A stretch of DNA of 64,000 nucleotides from Allomyces macrogynus ATCC 38327. Taxonomy: Eukaryota; Blastocladiomycota; Blastocladiomycetes; Blastocladiales; Blastocladiaceae. Below, piece after piece: positions 22,302 to 32,500 of this stretch (the first letter of the stretch is position 1; every line of letters begins with the position of its first letter). The position numbers and the translations under genes were made by a program. Below the pieces are notes generated by a model. It was not told where the DNA came from. It saw only the letters and a list, made by a program, of their open reading frames with translations, and searched no databases. The stretch covers positions 11,611 through 75,610 of the forward strand of contig GG745389.1 of NCBI GenBank assembly GCA_000151295.1, written 5' to 3'.

Positions 22302-24241
22302 ATGCACCCGTCACCGCTTGTCAGGCCCAGAATGAAGATCCTCGCCCCCAAGTTCACGCCCAACCGGCTCTACATGCGCACCGACGAGCTCGCCAATGCG
22401 CTTGCGCACGCACAAGGCCGCCCTGGATGCGGCAAAGGCGGTCAATGTGGCGTGGAACGACTTGGTCATAATGATGACCGGCCTGCTAGCTGGCGCGCAA
22501 GTCCTTGCCACAGAACATGCAGTCCCCATCAACATCGACCTCGTTGCTGCGATCACAGAGATCAAGCGCAAGCAGGTCGAACTGAACGCTAAGCACGCCG
22601 ATATCATGTGCCTTTTGTATGTCGGCGCCGCTGCGATGTGCAGCCGGTCGAAATCCGGGACGACGTGGGCTAGGACAATGACGAAGACGCGAGTGCCGCT
22701 GAGTGCTCGCCGCGCGCCGACAAGCGCGAGCGTCGTGACGGCGCGTCGTCGTCGAGTGGCGACGACGAGGTCGTGGTCGTGGAACCTGTTCGTCTCGATC
22801 GCGCAGGGGCGCTGGGGACGCCCGACCGCGTCGACAATCGGGTCCACCGTTGCGTGCCGGACGCGCCAGTCGTGCGCGCTGCTGTTGTGGACGACAGCGA
22901 TCAGTTGGTGGCAGCTGCTCGCCACAGATCCGCAACTGTTTGCAGGTGATCACGTTGAGCGACAGTGACAGCGACGAGGCCGAGGACGAGGGCAAGGTTA
23001 TGGACAGCGACGTGGAAATGAACGACTTCGCGCATGTGCCCCTCACCGCGGGCACCGACCACGACGACGAGCGCGAGGAAGAGGTTGAGGACGAGGGCGC
23101 CGCCGATCGTGCAGCGGCTGCGCGGCCGCACGCTTCAACGCCGGCCGCCGCTCGCGCGCGCAGGCGACTGGTCGCGCGCACAAGAAGTCGTCGCCAGCCG
23201 CCCGTCCACCGAGAATGACGCGCATGGCTGTGCGCGCGGCCCTTGCGAACAACGAGTTTGGTACCATCGCATTTGGGCCCGGTTCCCCGTCTCGTCGTGA
23301 CAGGCAGCCGGTGCGACTACAATCTGTTACACGACGTGCGCACGCAATTTGGAGCCGCCATTGGCTCGATGCGTTTGGACCACGCGCTTTTGCGAATGGT
23401 CGGGGTGCACGTCCGGGCCGATAAGGAGGTCTGCCGTGCGTGCAAGAAGGTCTGGCGCAAGACCAATCGGTGCTGCGACAAGTGGGCTCCCCCAGGCGGC
23501 GGTGGCGCGGGAACCAAGAAGAGAACGCTGCTCGTCGGTGTCGCTCATGGCGATTTTGTCGACAATGACGCGCGAGCTGGTTGGCGACGTGGATGAGCCG
23601 CGCATTGACGAGGAGGTGGTCGTGTCGTCGTCGAATTCGGTGCGCGCGTCGCGGCCGCGCCGATCGGCGTCGCGCAAAGAGTACCGGGAGCGGCGAGACT
23701 CGACGGACGATGAGTCGTCGTCGGGCAGCGACGACGAGGCCGATTACGAGAACAGCGCGCTTGAAGGCGAGGAGGAGGAAGAGGCGATGGACAGCCGCAC
23801 GTCATCCCGCGCTTTGTCCCGCGCGTCGCCTGCGCTTCCGCCGCTATTCGTAAAGCGCGACCGTGACATGCCCGACGTTGACGCGACGTGGCCGCCGCGC
23901 GACGCGGCGTTGCGCAAGTGGCTCGGGGGCACGTCGCTAAGAAAGCTTCTCTTGAAGCCCGACTCACCCTTCGTGGTGACTGGCAGCAACCGCGATGCTG
24001 TCGCCGCACCATTCGTGTGGAAGACGTTGAAGATCAATGACAAGGGCCGCGGGGTCAAGTGGTGGGACGAGGCAATCATGGCGGAAATTGGTCTCTCGAA
24101 AAAGTTGCAACAGAAGTGCTGCAAGTAGTGCGAGTAGCTGACGGCGAGCGACCATGGATGCTGTGAGGTTTGGGACCAGACAAACGGAAATCCCGCGACA
24201 TGGCCGTGGTCGTGGTCGGGCTGGCCCAGCGCGCGACGTGA
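22302..24241 (+). pseudogene. Two-module multi-copy family member, multiply broken
   Basis: This is the damaged partner of the copy at 53.0-55.0 kb. Its N-terminus (DLVIMMTGLLAGAQVLATEH) aligns with the partner's NLADLEAGAQLLASEN. The acidic part has ITLSDSDSDEAEDEG and DVEMNDFAHVPL. Module 1 reads ANNEFGTIAFGPGSP, LVVTGSRCDYNLL, RMVGVHV, CRACKKVW, NRCCDKW and LLVGVAH. A Ser/Glu/Asp linker follows, then module 2: LRKLLLKPDSPFVVTGSNRD, MAEIGLS, and KCCK-stop-CE-stop where the partner reads CCDVC. At least four frame changes and two TAG stops (near 24,126 and 24,135) separate these blocks. It converges on intact BOS1. Confidence 0.75.
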
Positions 24242-24622
24242 TTGTGGTGACGGTGTGGTTGGACGAGGACGAAGAGGTCATGGAAATGTATCGGTCGAAT
24301 TGTTCAGACGATTATGTTGTATTTTCAAATTGATGCATGTTGCTCTCTTACTTCCCGATTTCAGTGATGGTGGAGGAAGACCAAGGTCTTGATCCGACAA
24401 AAGCTGTCAGCAATTGTGTCGGAGCTCGATGACCACAACACGGCACCAAAATCCCGGCAACCGCGCCCGACCACGGCGGGAGGGCATTGTCGCAACGAAA
24501 TGGCGCAGCTGACACAGCACGTTCGTGTTGATCCGACCCGCGATTGACCAGCGTTCCCAACGTGCGCAATCCCATTTCTCAACCGACCGCGTCCCAAACG
24601 GACCCGCACTTGCACGCGCCTC
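24242..24622. other. 3' flanks of convergent genes
   Basis: About 380 bases between the dead two-module family copy and BOS1. The BOS1-side part resembles sequence downstream of the dead BOS1 copy at 52.69 kb, which shows that the duplication includes the 3' flank. No gene is present. Confidence 0.5.
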
Positions 24623-25532
24623 TCATCCGCGAAAGTACGCGTACATCCCCCACATCGCCACCACCGACACGACGACCAGCGCCACAAACACCCAGGTATC
24701 CTGTATCCCGCGGCGCTCAATCGCGCCAATCAAACTGCGCGACAAGCCCAACGTATTCGCCGCGTCAAGCATCCGCCGGTGCGTCCTCTTGAGCACGTGC
24801 CGCTGGTCGGCCAAGTCGGCGAGCGCCGCACGACCCGCGGTCAGGAAGTCGTCGAGGTGCGATTCGGTTCGGTGGAGTGCGGCGGATTCGCCGGCGTAGT
24901 AGTCGGTAGCCGAGGAAGAGGCGGCGCCGCCGATGGAGATGGAGATAGCGCCGGGTGCGGTCGGGGTGGTGGAGGTGGGGGCGGTACGTTGGAAGAGTTC
25001 GTTTCGTTCGTCGCCGTGCGTTTGCTGGTGGAGAGAAATGATCGGGATGAGTTTCAGCACGCGGTTGCAGAGCGAGCGTGTCCGGCCTGGGCCAGCGTAC
25101 CCTTTGCGCAGCGCGAGTTTGCGCCCGCGCGTACCGGTCCTTCATGAGCTGAATGTCATCGGCAAATCGTTTCGATCGTCTACAGACCGCGACCGCGACG
25201 CCATTGCCGTCAGTACGAGCCCAGAACCGCCGTGACCGCGCCAGACCAAACGTACAGCGTGGCCTTTTCGCGCTTGGCCAGGTTCGGCTCGGTGCGAGAA
25301 AAATCGACGTAGTCGGCGAGCGACCGGTCGAGGTTGGCGAGCAGCGTTTCGATTTGGCCTGCGCGTGCGTTCAGGGATCACGGTGGCGTCAATTCAGGCC
25401 ACCCCGGCGCAACACAGTGTCGGTTCGGCGTTGCGCACCAGATACTGGTGCCGTCAGGTCCACGTCGGCGCGGTCGAGCAGCTGCGCGAGCGTATCGCTT
25501 TGCCGGAGCAGGTTTTGATAAAGCGAGTTCAT
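24623..25532 (-). CDS. BOS1: BOS1/membrin, Qb-SNARE of ER-Golgi transport
   Basis: Four exons on the minus strand (25403-25532, 25217-25358, 25101-25179, 24623-25024) give 250 residues with closing phases; introns are 44, 37 and 76 nt. The protein starts MNSLYQNLLRQSDTLAQLL, as in Bos1/membrin. The SNARE region carries ADLADQRHVLKRTHRRMLDA, with the membrin-type NTLGLSRSLIGAIERR. A C-terminal anchor follows (WVFVALVVVSVVAMWGMY) with YFRG at the end. Bos1 drives fusion of COPII vesicles with the Golgi, with Sed5, Bet1 and Sec22. The 37-nt intron is unusually short, but its donor context (tc|GTACT) is shared with the dead copy at 51.9-52.7 kb. TSR1 lies upstream in the opposite direction. Confidence 0.85.
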
Positions 25533-26221
25533 GGCGGCGCTGTGCGGGCAGGAGATGGATTCGCGCAGGATCTTGCCGGCTGGTGAATTGGTCGTGATCG
25601 GGTACGGAACGACGTAAAAGACGTGTATTTGCTGAGGAAGAAGAGGTCGGTCGTTGGTTGTGGCAGTGTTGCTTGACGTCGCGTCGCTTGTCACAGTCGG
25701 AAACGGGGCAAACTTGGCTCCAGGCGCGCCGTAGAGCGTCGCTTTCGGGTCGCGGGAGGAGAGCGCGGTCAGCGTTCGGTTGCAGCAAGTTGTACGGCGT
25801 CGTGGTCGTGTTCTTGTCGTGCAAATCGTTGAGCATCGAAGGGATTGTGCCAGCTCGTCAAGTGTCGACAGAGCGTGCGGTGGCAACTGAAGGGAGCGGT
25901 CACGTCTGTCGGTTCTTGCCCGTTGATGCGTGTGACAGCAGGCTGGCTCACTGCATGGCGGAGACGCCACAGCGACAGATCACACGACGACTCGTGACCG
26001 GTACGCAGCCGCTCCTGCTCGTTTGCGCGCTGGCCCTTCCGCCGTCGCCGTTGCCGTGCAAGCCGGAGCCAGCGCATCGCGACGACGACGAATACCGACA
26101 GCGCATTGCCCTCGGCGTGCCCGCGTTTGCCAACGACCGACTGATCGATCCACCCGCTCGAATTCGTGCCGTTCTCCAAGTGATCACGCCCAATCCCGCT
26201 CCCCACCGACCCCTCTCCACC
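25533..26221. promoter_or_regulatory. Divergent intergenic region of BOS1 and TSR1
   Basis: The 689 bases separate the start codons of BOS1 (minus) and TSR1 (plus). Both are housekeeping genes, so a shared bidirectional promoter is plausible by inference. I see no strong TATA box. Open frames crossing the region continue the two genes' frames and are not separate genes. Confidence 0.4.
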
Positions 26222-28937
26222 ATGAGCGCGCCGGGCCACTCGCACCGGTCGACGCTCAAGCAATCCAACAAGCCCTTCAAGGGCGGCCATGCGTCGAAAC
26301 GCACCTTGAAGAACAAGGCCAAGGGTAAAGTCGAGCGCGGTCCCGGCCAGTCGACGCGCGCGTCGGTCAAGGCGCACCCGACGTCCGAGGAGGCGAAAGC
26401 CAACCGCCGCAATGCCGCCAAGCTCGCGCAGCAGAACAAGCGCGCCGAGCATTTGGCCATGACGCGCATGTTCCAGGGCCGGTCTGGGTGCCCGAAAATG
26501 GCGGCGGTCGTCCCGCTCTGCCCTGACGCCGATTTGGATGCGGCACTCGCGGCGCTGTTTGGGTGCATGGATGTGGAGTATGCGCCGTCGCCGCGGCCGG
26601 TCGCCGTGTTGCAGTACGTTTTGGCGGCCTGCATGGGAGTGACAGTGCTCGGAATTCACGCCGTAAGTGCCGTCGGTTAGAACGCGGTTCAAGCAACGCA
26701 TCGAGTTCCTCAAGACGCCGCGCGACCTCATCGAGATCCTCGACGCCGTGAAAGTCGCCGACTTTGTCATCTTTGTCCTGTCCGCCGTCGAGGAAGTCGA
26801 CGCCTTTGGCGAACTTGTCTTGACGTCGATTCTCGCGCAGGGCCTGCCGCTCGCCGTGCCCGTGATCCAGCACCTCGACCGCGCCGCGGGCAACGCCAAG
26901 TACAAGCTCGACGTGCGCAAGTCGCTTGCGTCCTACATGTCCTTCTGGTCGCCCGCAACCGAGAAACTGTTTGCGCTCAACGAAGTCAACGAGTGTGTCA
27001 ATGCCGTGCGGTACATGACCGACCACGTCCCGAAACACCTGTCGTGGCGCGACAAGCACCCGTATATGGTCCCGGACCGCGCCGTGCCCGTGCCGCCCGA
27101 GTCGGGCGAGGCCGACATGGTCGATTTGCAGGTGACGGGCTTTTTGCGCGGGAATCGGTTCTCGGCGTCGCGGCTCGTGCACGTGCCCGGGATGGGCGAT
27201 TTCCAGGTTGCGAAGGTCGTATCGGCGCCGTTGCACGGGGATTCCGACGCGATGGATACGTCCGACGAGGTGCTCGATGTGCCGGACCCAGACGACGCCG
27301 ATGATTTGGTCTCGGAGAACGAGCCAGACGATATGATGAACGAGCAGACGTGGCCGACCGATGAGGAGTTGTCGATGGCCGCGCTCGCGAGTAAGAGCAA
27401 GAAGACCAAGCGCGTGCCCAAGGGTACCTCGGCGTACCAGGCCGCATGGATTGTGGATTCGGATAACGATGACGACGACGAGTCCGACGCTGAGGACTTG
27501 TCGGGCGACGAGGACGAGACGCCGCTCGGTGGAGCCAACGCGAGCTCGTTGGCGCCGCCGGCACTCGACAGGGCCATGGACTGGTCGCACGTCACGGGCC
27601 ACCGGTCGACCAACGGTTCGGCGCACCATGACGACGACATGGACAGCGGCGCCGCCGGGTCCTCAATCGGGTCCCCGAGGCACGCCGCGGACGACGACGA
27701 CGAGTACGAGGACATTGAGCTCGACGACCGCGCGTCCGTGTGGGACACGAAAATGGACGCGGCCGAGCAGGCCAAGCAGCTCGCGCAATACCTCGAGCAG
27801 CGGCGGCGCGAGCGGGCCGAAGCCGCCGACGAGGACCTCGAGTTCCCTGACGAGGTCGAGACGCCGCAGACGGTGCCGGCCAAAGTGCGGTTCCAGCGGT
27901 ACCGCGGATTGAAATCGTTCCGCAAGTCGCCGTGGGACCCATATGAGAACTTGCCTCGCGATTGTGCGCGGCTGTTCCAGTTTGAAAATTTCGGGCGCAC
28001 CAAGCAGCGCGTGATCAAGGACCAGACGCGTGATGCGGCGGTGCCCGCGGGCAAGTACGTGACGGTGCATCTCAAGAACGTACCGCGGCATATTGTCGAC
28101 GTGTATGACTTGGACCCGCTCGCGCCCGTGTTTGACCCGACCGTGCCGCGCAAGCGGCTGTTGTGGATCGTCGGCCTGCTCCAGTACGAGCACAAGAAGA
28201 CGACGGTCAACTTTACCGTGACGCGGCGCGACGAGTACACGGCGCCGATCCGGTCCAAGGACCCAGTCGTGATCCAGGCCGGGTGGCGGCGGTTCCATGC
28301 GGCGCCAATCTACTCGGAGCACGCGCGCGACGGCGGCAACCACGTGTTCAAAATGGAGCGCTTTTTGCAGCCCAAGCGGCCGTCGGTCGGGACCATGTAC
28401 GCGCCGACCACGTTCACGGGCCCGATCCTGATGCTGCAGCCGGGAACTCGGTCGGCCGCGCCAGCACTCATGGCGACGGGCTCGATCCTGTCTGCCGACG
28501 CGAACCGGATCGTGGTCAAGCGGATCGTGCTCACGGGCCACCCGTTCAAGATCCACAAGAAGATTGCCGTGATCCGGTGGATGTTCTTCTCGCCCGAGGA
28601 CGTCATGTGGTTCAAGCCTGTACAGCTCTACACCAAGTTTGGCCGCACCGGCCATATTCGCGAATCGCTAGGCACGCATGGGTACATGAAGTGTATCTTT
28701 GACGGGCCCGTAATGCAGCACGATACCGTGTGCATGCCGCTGTTCAAGCGCATGTTCCCCAAGCAGTTTGCCGAACTGGTTACGCCCGCAGCGTGCGCGG
28801 TCCCGTTCCCGAGTGCCGTGAACAAGGGTCCCGTGGAAGTGCCGGACGCGCTTGCGGGTGAGTGGTGGGGGCCAGTTGCTGGGTCGGGAGCAGTGCAGGC
28901 TGGGGATGAGAGCGATGACGATGCGATGGAGCTGTAG
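26222..28937 (+). CDS. TSR1: TSR1, 40S ribosome biogenesis factor
   Basis: Two exons (26222-26613, 26681-28937) are joined over a 67-nt intron (GTACGT...TTAG, phase 2), giving 882 residues. The N-terminus MSAPGHSHRSTLKQSNKPFK is the Bms1/Tsr1 signature. The GTPase-like domain keeps DAVKVADFVIFVLSAVEEVD but no nucleotide-binding loop, as expected of Tsr1. A long acidic insert with KGTSAYQAAWIVDSDND follows. The C-terminal Bms1/Tsr1 domain has RYRGLKSFRKSPWDPYENLP, TGHPFKIHKKIAVIRWMFF, PEDVMWFKPVQLYTKFGR and SLGTHGYMKCIFDG. Tsr1 joins late pre-40S particles and blocks premature subunit joining. The start is supported by the first motif and a good ATG context. Confidence 0.93.
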
Positions 28938-29518
28938 GTCGGGTAGACGTTGATGGGAGTGGTGGTGTGCTTTTTTTATCTTCTTTCGCGTTGCTGGTTG
29001 GCCGGTTTTGTTTTCGATTCCCGCATTGTCGGGGCCCTAGTTGTATATCATTTTCTGCGTGCCCGTTTGGCGATCACGATGAACGCAACGACAATGGCAT
29101 TGGCAGCAGGAGGAATGGCACATCGTCTCTTCGACAGCAAGGAGCTTCATGGAGCTGGTCATGCGTTTACCACGCGGCATCCGAAAACGTCTCCCTTTTT
29201 GGGCTCAATAATTTATCGCGCCTTTGATTTCGTGCCAACACGAGCACGGAGCAACGCGTTGCGCTCTGCTCGCTCCTCGTCTTCGTTGTCGTGGGGACCC
29301 CGCGCTCCCCTTCTCTCGATCACGGCGCGCAGGCCGCGCAACTTGCTGCACTCGACTCTCCCCTACTCCCAACCCCGCGTGGCCCTGATCCGTTCTCCGC
29401 ACTCTCCGTCCCTCCCCCTGCTCGCTCGGAGCAGCTTCCCCGCCTTGTCGACACACTCCGTGCTCCCCTTGCGACACTCCTTCCCGTTCCTGACGATACC
29501 CTTTCGATCCTATCCACC
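28938..29518. other. Intergenic between TSR1 and the chitin synthase gene
   Basis: It should hold the TSR1 3' UTR (T-rich at about 28,970-29,060) and the promoter and leader of the chitin synthase gene. A pyrimidine-rich stretch precedes the ATG from about 29,350. No separate gene is seen. Confidence 0.5.
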
Positions 29519-32500
29519 ATGGCCCCCCGCACGCCCGCTCCCGGCGGCGGCGGCGCGGCACTGACTCCCACTTCCTCGGCGCACGCGCACGCTCTGCACC
29601 CGGTCGATCTCGTGGACGCGTGCACGGCCGACCCGCCCACGGCGCGCGCGCTCGCCAAGACTTTGCGCGATGTGAGCAAGCAGCTCGGCGAAGTAGCAGT
29701 CGGCGCGTCGGTCGCGCTGTTACCGGACGGCGCGCGGCGCGCGTTGACGGGCACAGTCGACGTGCAGCAAGTGCTGGCCGCGTCCGGGTCACGCACGGGC
29801 AACAGAGTCTCTATCGATCCGGCGCCCGGCGGCAGCGAAAAGGCCGGGATTGCGGCGGTGGTCGCGACGCGCGCGTGGCTCGCGATGCGCCGCACGCGCC
29901 AGGACCAGGTGATTAATTTGCAGTACGTGTTTCTTACATGTCAACGAGTACCAGGGTGGATGGATTGTTAATGGTACCTCGCACTTAGTACGACGGGCCT
30001 CGGCACGCACGACGCCGTGAAGCGCGCGATCCTCGACCAGCTCCTGCGGCACTCGGCGAGTATCTCGACTTCCGCGACGCGCGTGCACACGGACCTCGTC
30101 AAGGCCCATATCTTGCTCGACCTGCTCGGATCCGCGACCAACAGCGCCAGGCGCACGTCGCGCCGGTTCGGTCTGTTCACGGAACTGCAGTACGATGCGG
30201 CAGGCGCGCTCATGGGCGCCAAGTTGTGCGAGTACCATCTCGAGTCGACGCGCGTCAGTAACCCGCCGCCGGGCGAGTCCAACTTTCATGCGCTGTACGC
30301 GGTGTGTGCCGCGGCGGCCGCAGGGGTCCCGGAGATCAAGGCGCTCAAGCTCTTGCCGGACGCGTCCAAGTACCGGCTGGTCGCGCAGGGCGCGGCGGTC
30401 GTGGGTGGGGCCGTGACGGCGACGAGTACGTTTGGCGTCCTCTTTTCTGTTCGGCGACATCGACTCGAATTCTTACCCTCGGCTTCATCTAGCCTACACT
30501 GCCATGACGCGGTGCATGAAGGCGCTTGGCATGAAGAAGCGGTTCCAAACGCACTTCTTTTCGGTCCTCGCTGCACTGCTGCTGCTCGGCAACGTCGACT
30601 TCGAGGCTGACGGCAAGAACAAGCAGTCGGCCGCGTCGATCAAGAACCCCGATGTCCTCGCCGCCGCCGCGCGGCACCTCGGCGTCTCCACGACCTCGCT
30701 CGAGACCGTGCTCACCTGCAAGACGATCGTGCACGGCGACTCGGCATATACCGACTTCCTGGCGCCCGACCAGGCAGCACTCATGCGCGACCAGCTCGTG
30801 CGCGACCTCTACGCGACGCTCTTCGCATACGTCCTTGAAACGATCAACCAGCGACTCAACCAAGCCGCGCACCAGGCGTCCATGATCGGGCTCGTTGACA
30901 TGGGCGGGATCGAGACGGCACCGACCAACGGGATCCACCAACTGTGCCGCAACTACGCGGCGGAACGCGTGCACAACATGCAGATGCGCGCGCTCGAGCA
31001 TCGGCACGCCGAGTGGGCGCGCGAACTCGCGGCCATCCCGCAAGTCTTACCCGCCGACCCGCCCGTCAACGTCATGGACGACGTTCTGTCGGTGATCGAG
31101 CAGCAGACCAAGGCGGCGGCCGCGGCCAAGGCCGGTGCGGCGGCCCCCGCGTCGCCGTCCGCCACGGGCCCGACGGTAATGCCGTCCAGTATGGCGTTGC
31201 TCGACCACCTTCACGCGAAATTCGCGACGCGCGCGCGGTACGCATTGCCCGCGGGGGATTCGGCGGCGGGGTTTGCGATCCGGCACTCGTTGCCGCACTC
31301 GGCAAAGGACACGACGGTCGTGTACTCGCTGGCCGTGACGCTCACACACGTTGACGCTCTCGTGAACCCGGAATTCATCAAGCTGTTCCGGTCCCAGTCA
31401 AGGAACCCCGTCGCCGAGAAAATGTTTGGCGAGCACTTGGTCGAGACGTACGCGGCGCCCGAACGCGCGCGGACGATCGTCGCCGGGCGTACGGCTCTGC
31501 GCCGGAACCCGACGCGGCGCGTGGCCAAGCCGAACAAGGCAGCGTTGGTGAACGCGAAACCGGCGCCGTCGCCCGTGGCGGAAGCCGATGAGGACGAGGA
31601 CGACGACGACGCGTCAGTGCCATTGTCGCGCGTGTCGAATACGGTGCTCGGGCAGCACCGCGTCGCCATGGATAAGCTGGTCCAGTCGCTCGAAGGGTGC
31701 GCGCAGTGGTCGGTCGTGGTGATGCCGCCAGGCGACGTGACCGAGGATCTGTGCACGAGTTTGGAATTGCCGGCGATCGTGTCGATGGCAAGGGCCACGC
31801 CGTTTTGGCAGTTGCAGACGGTCGAAGAAGTGCTGGCGCAGCATAGACGGCACTTGTTTGCGGCGAAAGCTGCCGAGTCGGATCGGGCGGGACCACGTGC
31901 GGACTCGACACTGCCTGGTGGTGCCGCACCTGCGGGTGGGGCCGACGACGTGATCGCAGCGCTGGCCGCGCTCGGGATCAACGTGACGGCTGCGGCATCG
32001 GGTGCGGTCCTGTTCAAGGTGCACGAGTGGCTCGCTCTCGAGGCGCACGACCTTACTGTGAACCCGGACCAGTACACGTTTGCCGATTCGCCGCCGACAG
32101 TACGCAAGGTGCTCGACAAGCTGGAGCGGCCGGAAAAGGACGACGAGACGGCGAGTATGGCGGAAACGGCCAACACGGACGGCGAGCTCGGCGACGAGCC
32201 GCGTGTCGGTCCCGCCGGCGCCGGTGCCGCGCCCGCGAGTGCGAAACCGACGGCACCACCACCACCGCCGCAAGTGAACCTGACGGGGATCCGGCGCCGG
32301 TGGCTATTCACGACCAAGGTCCTGACGTGGTGGATCCCGTCGCGGCTGCTCGAGTGGTGGGGCCACATGGAGCGGCCCGATATTCAGCAGGCGTGGCGCG
32401 AAAAGGTGGCCCTGTGCATCATTATCGGGGCGCTGTCGGCGATCATGCTCTTCTTCATTACCGGGTTCGGCGACCTGCTGTGCCCGCAATCGCACCTGTT

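Noticed and set aside
9060..24241. Transposon or retroelement origin of the multi-copy family
   Set aside because: I see no transposase, integrase, reverse transcriptase, terminal inverted repeats or LTRs around the copies; duplication by segments explains what is visible.
26654..26680. An 18- or 31-nt intron at the GTAAGT in TSR1
   Set aside because: Neither gives the right frame with a convincing protein; the 67-nt intron starting GTACGT at 26,614 closes the phase and keeps TRFKQR, as in relatives.
26933..28258. A Ser-rich 441-codon minus-strand frame inside TSR1
   Set aside because: It is the antisense of TSR1 acidic and core sequence; its composition is what complementing those codons gives.
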